The notes beneath the pieces were generated by a model. It was not told the origin of the DNA. It ran no database searches and saw only the letters and a list, made by a program, of their open reading frames with translations. Below are positions 1 to 8,669 of a stretch of 64,000 nucleotides of DNA, one piece after another; the stretch's first letter is position 1; every line of letters starts with the position of its first letter. This DNA is from Methylobacterium oryzae (GTDB lineage: Bacteria > Pseudomonadota > Alphaproteobacteria > Rhizobiales > Beijerinckiaceae): contig NZ_CP090349.1 in NCBI RefSeq assembly GCF_021398735.1, forward strand, positions 1,184,501 through 1,248,500, given 5' to 3'. A program made the position numbers and the translations under genes.

Positions 1-1125
1 CTGCTCGCCGGTCTCGCCCGCCTGACCCCGTCGGACCGCTTCAACGTCATCCGCTTCGACGACACCTGGGACGCGCTTCATCCCGCGCCCGTCCCGGCGA
101 CGCCGGAGGCCCTGGCGCAGGCCCAGGCCTTCGTCGCCGCTCTGGAAGCCCGCGGCGGCACCGAGATGCTGGCGCCGCTCAAGGCGGCCCTCGCCGACCC
201 GCACCCCGAGGACGGGCGCGTCCGGCAGGTCGTGTTCCTCACCGACGGCGCCGTCGGCGACGAGGAGCGGATCTTCGCGGCGATCCACGCCAATCTCGGG
301 CGCACGCGCCTGTTCATGGTCGGCATCGGCTCGGCGCCCAACGGCCACCTGATGCGCCACGCCGCCGAGATCGGACGCGGCAGCTTCACCGAGATCCGCG
401 ACCTCGCGCAGGTCGGCGAGCGGACCCGCGCGCTCTACGAGAAGCTGGAATCCCCCGCCGTCACCGACCTGACCGCGACCTTCTCGGTCTCGGGCGTCGA
501 GGTCACGCCGGGCGCGCTGCCCGACCTGTATCGCGGCGAGCCGCTGGTCTTCGCCGCGCTTCTGCCGGGAGCGGCCGAGGAAACGGCCCGCGGGACCGTG
601 ACCGTCACGGGCCGGGTGGGCGGCCGGACATGGACCCGGACGCTCCCCCTCGCCGAGGCGGGTGCGGGCGCCGGCATCTCCAAGGTCTGGGCGCGCTCCC
701 GGATCGGCGAGACCGAGACGGCGCGCATCACGGGGCGCCTCGGCGCGGACGCGGCCGACGCCGCGATCCTGGCGCTGGCCCTGGAGCACGGCCTGACGAC
801 GCGGCTGACCAGCCTCGTGGCCGTCGACGCCACGCCGCGCCGCGCGCCCGGCACGCCCCTCGTCGCCGCCGACCTGCCGCTGAACCTGCCGGCGGGCTGG
901 GACTTCGCCAAGGTGTTCGGCACGGACCGGCCGGGCGCCACGCCCGCCGACGACGGGGCAGCGCGGATCGTGCCGATCCGGGCCGAGGGCGCGGCGGTCG
1001 ACCTGCCGCGGACCGGGGCCGGCATCGTGGCGCAGCTCGGCCTGGGCCTGCTCCTCGCCCTGCTGGGTCTCCTGCTCGGCACCGGCCTGACGATCGGCGG
1101 CCGGCGGACCGGGGACGCGCGATGA
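1..1125 (+). CDS. VWA-domain sortase substrate, 5' partial (LPRTG sorting signal)
   Basis: The frame is open from base 1, so the N-terminus (a VIT domain in this family) lies outside the window; 374 residues remain. The first ~100 residues look like the second half of a von Willebrand A domain (a TDGAVGDE strand-loop and a VGIGSAPN segment). The C-terminus has the full cell-wall sorting layout: LPRTG at 1003-1017, a leucine-rich membrane helix, then a GGRRTGDAR basic tail. Its stop overlaps the ATG of the sortase that follows (ATGA), so the two are translationally coupled. This is the substrate half of the proteobacterial class GN sortase pair. The protein is probably held in the cell envelope; its ligand is unknown. 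Confidence 0.85.
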   Translation: MLAGLARLTPSDRFNVIRFDDTWDALHPAPVPATPEALAQAQAFVAALEARGGTEMLAPLKAALADPHPEDGRVRQVVFLTDGAVGDEERIFAAIHANLGRTRLFMVGIGSAPNGHLMRHAAEIGRGSFTEIRDLAQVGERTRALYEKLESPAVTDLTATFSVSGVEVTPGALPDLYRGEPLVFAALLPGAAEETARGTVTVTGRVGGRTWTRTLPLAEAGAGAGISKVWARSRIGETETARITGRLGADAADAAILALALEHGLTTRLTSLVAVDATPRRAPGTPLVAADLPLNLPAGWDFAKVFGTDRPGATPADDGAARIVPIRAEGAAVDLPRTGAGIVAQLGLGLLLALLGLLLGTGLTIGGRRTGDAR

Positions 1126-1712
1126 GCCGGCGCACGGTGACCGGACTGGGGAGGGCCCTCGCGGCCCTCCTCACCCTCGCGGGGCTCGGGCTCGCGGCGC
1201 AGGCCGCCTGGATCCCCGCCAAGGCCGTCCTGGCCCAGCTGCTGCTGGAGCGCGCCTTCGCCCGCACCCTGGCCGAGGGTCGGCCCGCCCGGCCCTGGCC
1301 CTGGGCCGACACCGAGCCGGTCGCCCGGCTCACCGTCGCGGGCCGCAGCTTCGTGGTGCTGCGGGGCGGGAGCGGCCAGGCCCTGGCCTTCGGCCCCGGC
1401 CACCTGGACGGCACCCCGGAGGCCGGCGCGCCCGGCACCGCGGTCATCGCCGCCCACCGCGACACGCAGTTCGCGGTGCTGGGACAGCTCGGGCCCGGCG
1501 ATCCCGTCACGGTGACCGGCCGCGACGGCCGGATTCTGCGCTTCCGCGTCACCGGCACGCGGGTGGCCCGCTGGGACGCCTCGGGCATCGACCCGGAGGC
1601 CCCGGGGCGGCATCTCGACCTCGTCACCTGCTGGCCCCTGGAGGCGCTGCAGGCCGGTCCGCTCAGGCTTATCGTCGAGACCGAGCTGGCCCCGGAGCCG
1701 GAGCGTTCCTGA
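1122..1712 (+). CDS. class GN sortase
   Basis: 196 residues. An N-terminal membrane segment (about 9-29) is followed by a sortase beta-barrel. The catalytic residues are visible: His112 in AAHRD, Cys170 in VTCW and Arg182 in PLRLIVE. Sortases are cysteine transpeptidases that cleave LPXTG-type signals. The neighbour upstream ends in LPRTG and overlaps this gene by 4 bp, which makes it the dedicated substrate. Dedicated one-sortase, one-substrate pairs are typical of Gram-negative class GN enzymes. The acceptor nucleophile in a Gram-negative envelope is not evident from sequence. Confidence 0.88.
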   Translation: MSRRTVTGLGRALAALLTLAGLGLAAQAAWIPAKAVLAQLLLERAFARTLAEGRPARPWPWADTEPVARLTVAGRSFVVLRGGSGQALAFGPGHLDGTPEAGAPGTAVIAAHRDTQFAVLGQLGPGDPVTVTGRDGRILRFRVTGTRVARWDASGIDPEAPGRHLDLVTCWPLEALQAGPLRLIVETELAPEPERS

Positions 1713-1804
1713 CGGCTCGGCGTGGACGGTCAGCTTGGCCGCGCTTGCGCGAATGTGCGGTTTCGTGCGGATCTGTGCGGGTCAAGCCCGTGCGAGCCGT
1801 GCCT

Positions 1805-2557
1805 GTGAGCGAGATTGAACTGTCCGAGGCGCAGAGCCGCGCCATTGCCCAGACCGTGCGCGAGGCGCTGGCCCGCCGGCGCATCTCGCGGCAGACGCTG
1901 GCCGAGGAGGCCCGGATCAGCATCTCGACCCTGGAGAAGGCGCTCGCCGGCCGCAGGCCCTTCACCCTGGCGACGACGATCCGGCTGGAGGAAGCCTTGG
2001 GCCAGTCCCTGCGCCAGGAGACGGCGCGCCCGGCCCCGGAGGCGGCCCGTCACGCGCCCGACGAGCTCGGCTCCTACTCGCGGGAGAGCGTCGCCTGGAT
2101 CGAGGGGCGCTACCTCACCCTGCGGCCCTCGTTCGGGTCGGCGGACGCGATCTTCGCCTACCGCACCGAGATCGCCTGGGACGCGGACGCGGCCCGCCTC
2201 GTGTTCCGCGAGGCCGAGCGGCTCGACGCGCCCTTCGCGCAGTCCGGCAGCGTCGCCGTGCCGAGCCAGTCGGGCATGATCTACCTCGTGACCAACTGGC
2301 ACGGACAGCACCGCCTCGCGGTGCTGTGCCGCCCCAACATCCAGGGCGAGATGTACGGGGTCCTGACGACGCTCCACGCCGGGCGCGGCACGCAGCTGAC
2401 CCCGGCCGCGGCGCCCCTGGCGCTGTTGCCCGAGCAGGCGGGCGCGCACGGATACGGGCGGATCGGGCCGGAGGAGCCGGGCTACGGTCCGTACCGGGCC
2501 TATCTCGCCCGGGTGAACGACGACGGCTACGCCACCTTCTTCACGGGCGTCGCCTGA
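1805..2557 (+). CDS. HTH (Cro/CI-like) protein with unknown C-terminal domain
   Basis: About 250 residues from a GTG start at 1805; a TTG at 1745 would add 20 residues, but that stretch looks non-coding. Residues ~10-65 form a helix-turn-helix of the lambda-repressor type (SRQTLAEEARISISTLEKAL). The remaining ~170 residues are beta-rich, with several Trp/Tyr positions, and match no ligand-binding domain I recognise. It is monocistronic between the sortase and tRNA-Gly. A role as transcription regulator is inferred from the N-terminus only. Confidence 0.7.
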   Translation: MSEIELSEAQSRAIAQTVREALARRRISRQTLAEEARISISTLEKALAGRRPFTLATTIRLEEALGQSLRQETARPAPEAARHAPDELGSYSRESVAWIEGRYLTLRPSFGSADAIFAYRTEIAWDADAARLVFREAERLDAPFAQSGSVAVPSQSGMIYLVTNWHGQHRLAVLCRPNIQGEMYGVLTTLHAGRGTQLTPAAAPLALLPEQAGAHGYGRIGPEEPGYGPYRAYLARVNDDGYATFFTGVA

Positions 2558-2601
2558 CGGGATCTGACGGATGAGCCCGAAGGCGCGGCGCGCGGCGGGC
2601 T

Positions 2602-2675
2602 TGGAGCGGGTACCGGGAATCGAACCCGGGTATTCAGCTTGGAAGGCTGCTGCTCTACCATTGAGCTACACCCGC
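2602..2675 (-). tRNA. tRNA-Gly (TCC)
   Basis: Read on the minus strand this folds as a complete cloverleaf: acceptor GCGGGTG/TACCCGC, D-arm GCTC-AATGGTA-GAGC, anticodon loop CTTCCAA (anticodon TCC), and a T-arm with GGTTCGATTCC. The 3' CCA is encoded (TGG at 2602-2604 on the plus strand). The anticodon stem has one mismatched terminal pair. It reads GGA, with wobble to GGG. Confidence 0.96.
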
Positions 2676-2773
2676 GCGGGCGGATCGTTAGCACGCCGGG
2701 TCGGCCGTGAGAAGGTGGGTCGGGATCGCCGCCGCGCGGGCGACGTCCCGAAACCGCGACGTCGCTGGCCGGC

Positions 2774-3295
2774 TCACAGACACGGATTCATGACCGGCTC
2801 GCGCGGGGTCGAGAGCAGGTCGTCGACCTGGGCGCGCAGGCCCGCGGCGCCGCCGGTCCGCAGGGCCTCGTACAGGGCCTCCGCGTCGCGGCCGCAGACC
2901 GCGCCGGGCCGCTGCTCCGGTTCCGTCGTCCCGTCGCGCGGCGGGCCGGCCCCGTCCGGGGCGTTGTCGGCGATGAAGCGATCGATGCGCGCGAGCGCGG
3001 CGCGCAATTCCTGCTGGAAGTCCGGGTCGGCGCCGGCGTGGCACGCCTGTCCGACGGCGCGCATCGCCTGCAGGATGCCGCGCATGCACAGCACCGCACC
3101 CTTGCCGGTCCGGTCGACCTTCGTGACGGTGTCGCCGCGCCGAATGGTCTGGATCCCGTTCACGAGCGCCTCCGCCGATCCCGGTCCGGCCTGACCGGGA
3201 GCCTCCGAGGACACGACCAGGAACGCGCAGGCCGCGGCGGCGCAGCCGACGATCAGGGATCGCGGTCGGGACGGCGTGCGTGTCGTGAGGCGCAT
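2774..3295 (-). CDS. secreted protein of unknown function
   Basis: About 173 residues from the ATG at 3295; another ATG at 3334 gives 13 more residues but spoils the signal peptide. The N-terminus is basic (RLTTRTPSRPRS) followed by a hydrophobic stretch (LIVGCAAAACAFLVV) and an Ala/Gly-rich cleavage region, so export is likely. The mature part has four Cys residues (CMRG, ACHA, AVCG, NPCL) that could form two disulfides, and is mostly helical. No family recognised. It is a single gene, convergent with tRNA-Gly only in the sense of sharing its strand. Confidence 0.6.
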   Translation of the reverse strand: MRLTTRTPSRPRSLIVGCAAAACAFLVVSSEAPGQAGPGSAEALVNGIQTIRRGDTVTKVDRTGKGAVLCMRGILQAMRAVGQACHAGADPDFQQELRAALARIDRFIADNAPDGAGPPRDGTTEPEQRPGAVCGRDAEALYEALRTGGAAGLRAQVDDLLSTPREPVMNPCL

Positions 3296-3344
3296 GGATC
3301 CGGTGCCGTCTCCACCGCGCGACCGCGGCAACATCTGCGCCCGC

Positions 3345-4187
3345 TCAACCCAGGCCCAGGGCGGCGCGGGCCTCCGCGGGCGTGGCGACGCGGCGGCCGT
3401 GGCAGGCCACAGCCTCGGCGGCGAGGCCGACGAGCTCGGCGTTGCTCGCCGCCAAGCGGTCCTTCGTCACCCGGATGTTGTCCTCCAGGCCGGTGCGGAC
3501 CGCGTCCGCCCCGCGGGCGAGTGCCCAGTCCATCACGATCGCCTGGTTGCGCCCGATCCCGGCCGCCGTCCAGGTCGCCTCCGGCAGGATCCGCCGGGTC
3601 TCGGCGAGCAGGATGTCGAGGAGGTGCTCCTCGGCCGGCATCGCGTTCTGGACGCCCATGACGAACTGCACGTGCGGGCGCGCGTCGATCAGGCCCGCCT
3701 CCACCAGCCGCTTGGCGCCGTGCAGGTGCGAGAGGTCGAAGATCTCGATCTCGGGCCGGACGCCGTACTGCTTCATCTGGCCGGCGAGGTCGGTCACGAG
3801 GCTCGCGGAATTCTCGTAGACGATCGTCGGGAAGTTCACCGAGCCGGTGGACAGGGAGGCCATGTCGGGCCGGTGCTTGAGCGAGAGGCCGCGGGCGGCC
3901 GGGTCGCGCCCGCGCCCGCCCGTCGAGAACTGCACGATCATCCCCGGGCAGTGCCGGCGCAGCCCCTCCTGCACGGCGGCGAACCTGTCCGGATCGGAGG
4001 AGGGCGACTCGTCGTCGTTGCGCACGTGGATGTGGCAGAGCGTGGCGCCGGCCTCGAAGGCCTGCTGCGTCGACTCGATCTGCTCGGGCACGGTGGCCGG
4101 AACGGCCGGGTTGTCGGTCTTGCGCGGCACCGAGCCGGTGATCGCCACCGCGATCACCACGGGCGCGTCGCTCCGGGATCCTGCCAT
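3345..4187 (-). CDS. beta-keto acid cleavage enzyme (BKACE, DUF849 family)
   Basis: 280 residues, the usual length for the family. BKACE/Kce enzymes condense a beta-keto acid with acetyl-CoA to give acetoacetate and a new CoA ester, using zinc held by an HxH motif; here LCHIHVR (residues ~47-53) fits. The family features AITGSVPRK near the N-terminus and VMGVQNAMP in the middle are present. The start at 4187 is fixed by GGAGG at 4196-4200 on the minus strand. The substrate cannot be told from sequence: the family ranges from 3-keto-5-aminohexanoate to dehydrocarnitine. It is divergent from aroQ. Confidence 0.85.
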   Translation of the reverse strand: MAGSRSDAPVVIAVAITGSVPRKTDNPAVPATVPEQIESTQQAFEAGATLCHIHVRNDDESPSSDPDRFAAVQEGLRRHCPGMIVQFSTGGRGRDPAARGLSLKHRPDMASLSTGSVNFPTIVYENSASLVTDLAGQMKQYGVRPEIEIFDLSHLHGAKRLVEAGLIDARPHVQFVMGVQNAMPAEEHLLDILLAETRRILPEATWTAAGIGRNQAIVMDWALARGADAVRTGLEDNIRVTKDRLAASNAELVGLAAEAVACHGRRVATPAEARAALGLG

Positions 4188-4362
4188 TCGCCTGTCCTCC
4201 CTGCCGCATCGGGCTTCCGCGACCGGGATAGCGCCGCGGGATCCGGATCTGAACCGCCCGGCGCGGGCGGCAGCTCCGTGTGCGGGACATCTCCGGCCGG
4301 ATGACAGCCCGGACTTGAGTCTTGCGGGCGCTTGCCGCACCTCTCGACCCGCGAGGCACACG

Positions 4363-4812
4363 ATGAACGACACCGTCCTGGTCCTGAACGGGCCGAACCT
4401 GAACCTGCTCGGCAAGCGCCAGCCGGAGATCTACGGCCGCGAGACGCTGGCCGACGTCGAGGCCCTGTGCCGCGAGACGGCCGCCGGCCTCGGCCTCGCG
4501 GTCGATTTCCGCCAGAGCAACGCCGAACATGTGCTGATCGACGCGATCCACGAGTACCGCGTCGGCTCGACCGGCATCGTCATCAATGCGGGCGCCTACA
4601 CCCACACCTCGGTCGCCATCCTCGACGCGCTGAACACCTGCGAGGTGCCGGTGATCGAGTGCCACATCTCGAATGTCCACCGCCGCGAGGCGTTCCGCCA
4701 CCATTCCTACCTCTCGCTCGCGGCCACGGCCGTGCTGGCGGGATTCGGCACGCACGGCTACGCGCTGGCGATCCGGCACCTCGCGCATCTGCGGGCCGGC
4801 AGACCTGCGTGA
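4363..4812 (+). CDS. aroQ: type II 3-dehydroquinate dehydratase
   Basis: 149 residues. It removes water from 3-dehydroquinate to give 3-dehydroshikimate in the shikimate pathway. The type II signature is clear: [16 protein letters not shown] at the N-terminus, catalytic Tyr24 in [13 protein letters not shown] near residue 76, and the catalytic His segment [12 protein letters not shown] near residue 101. It is a single cytoplasmic gene divergent from the BKACE gene. A GCGAGG ribosome site lies just ahead of the ATG. Confidence 0.95.
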   Translation: MNDTVLVLNGPNLNLLGKRQPEIYGRETLADVEALCRETAAGLGLAVDFRQSNAEHVLIDAIHEYRVGSTGIVINAGAYTHTSVAILDALNTCEVPVIECHISNVHRREAFRHHSYLSLAATAVLAGFGTHGYALAIRHLAHLRAGRPA

Positions 4813-4955
4813 GGCGCGGATAGCGCCGCGATCAGGGTTGACGCTGGCGGAGACAGGGCGGAGGAGGGCGGTCAGGCCCTATTCCCACGCGATCTCTCTG
4901 GCCGGACCGGTTCTCAAGGCCCCGGAGAGCGCCCCAAGCGGAGCGCGCACGCCGC

Positions 4956-5657
4956 ATGACCAGCCCCTTCCTGCCCCTCGACCGGAAAGTGATCGCCCGC
5001 GAGGCGGCCAAGATGTTCCTCGAGATCGAGGCGGTGCTCTTCTACAAGGACGAGCCGTTCAAGTTCACCTCGGGCTGGGCGAGCCCGGTCTACACCGACA
5101 GCCGGAAGATCATCTCGTTCCCGCGCCTGCGCTCGACGCTGATGGATTTCGCCACCGCCACCATCGTGCGCGAGATCGGCTACGAGAAGCTGACCCACAT
5201 CGCCGGCGGCGAGACCGCCGGCATCCCCTTCGCGGCCTGGATCGCCGACCGGATGATGCTGCCGATGCAGTACATCCGGAAGAAGCCTAAGGGGTTCGGC
5301 CGCAACGCCCAGATCGAGGGTGAGATCGTCGAGGGCGCCCGGACGCTGCTCGTCGAGGACCTCGCCACCGACGGGCGCAGCAAGGTCAATTTCTGCAAGG
5401 CCCTCCGCGATTCGGGCGCCCAGGTCGAGCACTGCTTCGTGCTGTTCTACTACGACATCTTCCCTGACAGCGCCGCGCTGATGGAGGAGATCGGTATCAA
5501 GCTCCACTACCTCACCACGTGGTGGGACGTGCTGGCGGTGGCCAAGGAGATGGGCACCTTCGACCCGAAGACGCTGGCCGAGGTCGAGCGCTTCCTCAAC
5601 GCGCCGGCGGAGTGGTCGGCGGCCCACGGCGGCATCTCCGCCTTCGGCCAGGCCTGA
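4956..5657 (+). CDS. pyrE: orotate phosphoribosyltransferase
   Basis: 233 residues. It makes OMP from orotate and PRPP in pyrimidine synthesis. The PRPP-binding loop [12 protein letters not shown] (about 129-140) and the catalytic [14 protein letters not shown] loop (about 108-121) are intact. pyrC starts 13 bp downstream, so pyrE-pyrC form an operon for two steps of the same pathway. The ATG at 4956 gives the expected N-terminus. Confidence 0.95.
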   Translation: MTSPFLPLDRKVIAREAAKMFLEIEAVLFYKDEPFKFTSGWASPVYTDSRKIISFPRLRSTLMDFATATIVREIGYEKLTHIAGGETAGIPFAAWIADRMMLPMQYIRKKPKGFGRNAQIEGEIVEGARTLLVEDLATDGRSKVNFCKALRDSGAQVEHCFVLFYYDIFPDSAALMEEIGIKLHYLTTWWDVLAVAKEMGTFDPKTLAEVERFLNAPAEWSAAHGGISAFGQA

Positions 5658-5670
5658 GGGGCATCCCGCG

Positions 5671-6750
5671 ATGAGCGTCGCCGACCTGTTCCCCGCTGAG
5701 CGCCAGGACGCGAAGACCGTCGACCGGATCACGATCCGGCGGCCTGACGACTGGCACATCCACCTGCGCGACGGCGCGATGCTGAAGGCGGTGCTGCCCT
5801 ACACGGCGGCGCAGTTCGCCCGGGGCATCATCATGCCGAACCTCGTGCCGCCGGTGACCACGGTGGCGGCCGCCAGCGCCTATCGCGAGCGTATCCTTGC
5901 CGCGCTGCCGGAAGGCCAGGACTTCACGCCGCTGATGACCTGCTACCTGCGGGACGACACCGACCCGGACGAGATCGAGCGCGGATTTCGGGAGAAGGTC
6001 TGGGTCGCTGCGAAGCTCTACCCGGCCGGCGCGACCACGAATTCGCACGCGGGCGTCACGGACCTCGTCGGCATTACCCCCGTCCTGGAGCGCATGGAGC
6101 GGATCGGCATGCCGCTCCTGATCCACGGCGAGGCGACCGACCCGGAGATCGACATCTTCGACCGGGAGGCCGCCTTCATGGAGGGCAGCCTGATCCCGCT
6201 GCTCGGCCGCCATCAAGGGCTGAAGGTCACCGTGGAGCACGCCACCACGGCGGAGATCCTCGACGTGGTCCGGGAACACCGGAGCCGGTGCGCGGCGACG
6301 ATCACGCCGCACCACCTCGTGATCAACCGGACGCACATCTTCCAGGGGGGGCTGCGCCCGCACCTGTACTGCCTGCCGGTGGCCAAGCGCGAGCGGCACC
6401 GTTTGGCCCTGCGCGAGGCCGCGACCTCCGGCGAGGCCTGCTTCTATCTCGGCACCGACACCGCGCCGCATGTCCGCGGGGCCAAGGAGGCGTCCTGCGG
6501 CTGCGCCGGCGTGTTCTGCGGGCCTTCCGCGCTCCAGACCTACGTGCAGGTCTTCGACGAGGAGGGGGCGCTCGACAAGTTCGAGGCCTTCGCGTCGCTC
6601 AACGGAGCCCGCTTCCACGGGCTGGAGCCGAATGCCGGGACCGTGACCCTGGAGCGGCGGGAGAGCCGCATCGCCGAGGCCGTCGCGGTCGACGACACGG
6701 CAGTCGTCGTGTTCCGCGGCGAGGAGACGCTGCCCTGGTCGGTGGTATAG
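5671..6750 (+). CDS. pyrC: dihydroorotase (class II)
   Basis: 359 residues. A zinc amidohydrolase that cyclises N-carbamoyl-aspartate to dihydroorotate. The metal-binding HxH is in DDWHIHLRDG (His29, His31), and the lysine that is carbamylated in the family is Lys115 in AAKLYPAGATTNS. Further zinc ligands sit in LIHGEATD and VTVEHATT. It lies 13 bp after pyrE and is probably co-transcribed. A dispersed inverted-repeat element starts 25 bp after the stop. Confidence 0.95.
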   Translation: MSVADLFPAERQDAKTVDRITIRRPDDWHIHLRDGAMLKAVLPYTAAQFARGIIMPNLVPPVTTVAAASAYRERILAALPEGQDFTPLMTCYLRDDTDPDEIERGFREKVWVAAKLYPAGATTNSHAGVTDLVGITPVLERMERIGMPLLIHGEATDPEIDIFDREAAFMEGSLIPLLGRHQGLKVTVEHATTAEILDVVREHRSRCAATITPHHLVINRTHIFQGGLRPHLYCLPVAKRERHRLALREAATSGEACFYLGTDTAPHVRGAKEASCGCAGVFCGPSALQTYVQVFDEEGALDKFEAFASLNGARFHGLEPNAGTVTLERRESRIAEAVAVDDTAVVVFRGEETLPWSVV

Positions 6751-6775
6751 CGAATCAGGGCGATGGGTGCGCTCC

Positions 6776-6869
6776 GTCATCGCGAGCGCAGCGAAGCGAC
6801 CCAGGGATGCGCGACATCGGTGATCGTCGCGCGACACTGGATTGCTTCGCTGCGCTCGCAACGACGATG
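6776..6869 (+). repeat. dispersed inverted-repeat element, copy A
   Basis: An intergenic element of about 90 bp between pyrC and the amidase. Its ends are inverted: GCGAGCGCAGCGAAGC on the left and GCTTCGCTGCGCTCGC on the right, separated by about 45 bp. A copy in opposite orientation lies at 23669-23757, almost identical over both arms and the sequence next to them (AGCGACCCAGGG, CACTGGATTGCTTCGCT). Such REP/BIME-like elements occur in many copies in alphaproteobacterial genomes. The function is not known; the transcript could fold into a long hairpin. Confidence 0.85.
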
Positions 6870-6957
6870 ATCGGCACTCCATCCAATCAGCCAGAGCCAT
6901 CTTTGCCTGGATCCAACCTCCGGTTACCGATCTTCCGTCGATCCGGGGGAGGGCAAG

Positions 6958-8403
6958 ATGCAGGACGCGCGACAGGATGGCATCACGGCGCTCGGCGCCG
7001 TGGACCTCGCCGCCGCCATCCATGGCCGAGTGATCTCCTGCGTGGAGGTGATGCGCGCCTATCTGGAGCGGATCCATCGGATCAACCCGCAGGTGAACGC
7101 CCTCGTGGGCCTCGCCGACGATGCCGCGCTCCTGCGGGAGGCCGAGGCCGCCGACGCCGCGCTGGCGCGGGGGGACGCCGTCGGGCCGCTGCACGGCTTC
7201 CCGCTGGCCGTGAAGGATCTCGACCCAGTCCGCGGCCTGCGGTTCACGCAGGGCTCCCCGATCTTCGCCGACCGGGTCGCCGACACCGACTCGATCATGG
7301 TGACGCGCCTGCGCGCCGCCGGGGCGATCTTCATCGGCAAGACCAACATCCCCGAGTTCGGCCTGGGCTCGCACAGCTTCAACCCGGTCTACGGCGCCAC
7401 CGGCAACGCCTACGATCCGGCCAAGACCGGGGGCGGCTCGAGCGGCGGCGCCGCGGTCGCAGTCGCCTTGCGGATGCAGCCGGTCGCCGACGGCAGCGAC
7501 CATGCCGGCTCCCTGCGCAACCCGCCGGCCTTCAACAACTGCTACGGCCTGCGCCCGAGCTGGGGCCGGATCCCCGCCGAGGCCAAGGACGTGTTCAGCC
7601 CGAACCTCGGCGTGCTCGGGGCGATCGGGCGCACGCCCGGCGATATCGGCCTGATGCTCTCGGTGCTGGCGGGCTACGACCCGCGCTGCCCGAACGCCAT
7701 TCGGCAGGACCCGTCCGCCTTCGCGAGCCCGCTCGCCCGCGATTTCCGCGGGACCCGGATCGCGTGGCTCGGGGATTGCGGCGGCCAGATCCCGTTCGAT
7801 CCCGGCGTGCTCGACGTCGGGCGTTCGGCGCTCGCCACCTTCGCGGAGATCGGCTGCACCGTCGAGGAGGCGATGCCGCGCTACGACATGGAGACCCTCT
7901 GGCAGGACTGGCTGGTGCTGCGGGCCTTCACCGTCGCGGCGAACCTCCGCCCGTTCTACGACGAGCTCCGCCACCGGGTCCTGCTGAAGCCGGAGGCGGC
8001 CTGGGAGGTCGAGCGGGGGCTGGCGCTCGGCGCCGACCGGATCATCGCGGCGCTGGAGGGCCGCACCCGCTGGTACGAGACCCTGCGCCGCTTCATGAAG
8101 ACCTACGACTACGTGGTCATGCCCAGCGCCCAGGTCTTCCCGTTCGACAAGGGCCTGCGCTGGCCCGAGACGGTGGGCGGACGGGCGATGGACACCTACC
8201 ACCGCTGGATGCAGATCACGATCCCCGCGACGATGTCGGGCCTCCCGTCGCTCGCCGTGCCGGCGGGCTTCGGCGAGGCCGGTCTGCCCACTGGCATCCA
8301 GATCGTCGGTCCGAACCACGGCGAGCTCGCCTGCCTGCAGCTCGGCGCCGCCTACGACGCGGCGAGCGGCTGGGTGCGCCGCTACCCGCCGCCGCTGCAG
8401 TGA
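6958..8403 (+). CDS. amidase (amidase signature family)
   Basis: 481 residues, standard for the family, which hydrolyses amide bonds with a Ser-cisSer-Lys triad. The Lys is in LAVKDLDP (about residue 84), the cis-Ser in TGGGSSGGAA (about 161) and the nucleophilic Ser in GSDHAGSLRNPP (about 185). The glycine normally before GS in the last motif is Ala here. A purine-rich GGGGGAGGG ribosome site precedes the ATG. It is monocistronic. The substrate is unknown; fatty amide, aryl amide and indoleacetamide hydrolases all share this layout. Confidence 0.88.
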   Translation: MQDARQDGITALGAVDLAAAIHGRVISCVEVMRAYLERIHRINPQVNALVGLADDAALLREAEAADAALARGDAVGPLHGFPLAVKDLDPVRGLRFTQGSPIFADRVADTDSIMVTRLRAAGAIFIGKTNIPEFGLGSHSFNPVYGATGNAYDPAKTGGGSSGGAAVAVALRMQPVADGSDHAGSLRNPPAFNNCYGLRPSWGRIPAEAKDVFSPNLGVLGAIGRTPGDIGLMLSVLAGYDPRCPNAIRQDPSAFASPLARDFRGTRIAWLGDCGGQIPFDPGVLDVGRSALATFAEIGCTVEEAMPRYDMETLWQDWLVLRAFTVAANLRPFYDELRHRVLLKPEAAWEVERGLALGADRIIAALEGRTRWYETLRRFMKTYDYVVMPSAQVFPFDKGLRWPETVGGRAMDTYHRWMQITIPATMSGLPSLAVPAGFGEAGLPTGIQIVGPNHGELACLQLGAAYDAASGWVRRYPPPLQ

Positions 8404-8460
8404 GCCGCGGCTCCGGCACTCAACCGGCGCGGAACCAACGCGATTGCACGCACGGACGCG

Positions 8461-8489
8461 TTGACCGGCTCCGCGCTCTCCGCTAAGAG
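8461..8489 (+). promoter_or_regulatory. candidate sigma-70 promoter of the ilv leader
   Basis: TTGACC at 8461-8466 and TAAGAG at 8484-8489 are 17 bp apart. The predicted start of transcription near 8495 is just upstream of the ilv leader peptide. The -10 is a weak match, so this is inference. Confidence 0.4.
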
Positions 8490-8563
8490 GCCCGACACTT
8501 CGCGCGCCGACTATGAGCCAGTTCCGGATCATGGGGCCGCCGCGGGGCAGTTTCGGGTTTCCG

Positions 8564-8614
8564 ATGACGACGGTCCTTATTGTAGCGGTAGCGTCACCGA
8601 CGGGGCGGCCCTGA
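8564..8614 (+). CDS. ilv operon leader peptide (attenuation)
   Basis: A 16-codon open frame reading M-T-T-V-L-I-V-A-V-A-S-P-T-G-R-P. Codons 4-7 are Val-Leu-Ile-Val, with another Val at codon 9: the branched-chain run expected of a leader that senses charged tRNA for valine, leucine and isoleucine. An in-frame ATG at 8513 could give a 33-codon version. A terminator hairpin follows at 8647-8669 and ilvB at 8839. No strong ribosome site is seen for either start. Confidence 0.72.
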   Translation: MTTVLIVAVASPTGRP

Positions 8615-8615
8615 A

Positions 8616-8669
8616 CGAGGGTCGCGATCCGAGCGGTGGCGCATGCAGGGTCCCTCGGGGCCCTTTTTT
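8616..8669 (+). promoter_or_regulatory. attenuator upstream of ilvB (antiterminator / terminator)
   Basis: AGGGTCC (8647-8653) pairs with GGGCCCT (8658-8664) around a CTCG loop and is followed by six T residues (8664-8669): an intrinsic terminator. CGAGGG at 8616-8621, starting 2 bases after the leader stop codon, can instead pair with CCCTCG at 8652-8657, which would break the terminator. With the Val/Leu/Ile leader upstream this is the layout of ribosome-mediated attenuation. Folding was done by eye. Confidence 0.7.

Noticed and set aside
8647..8669. Ordinary terminator of the amidase gene
   Set aside because: It is 243 bp after the amidase stop, with a branched-chain-rich leader frame and a promoter-like sequence in between, so attenuation of ilvB is the better reading.
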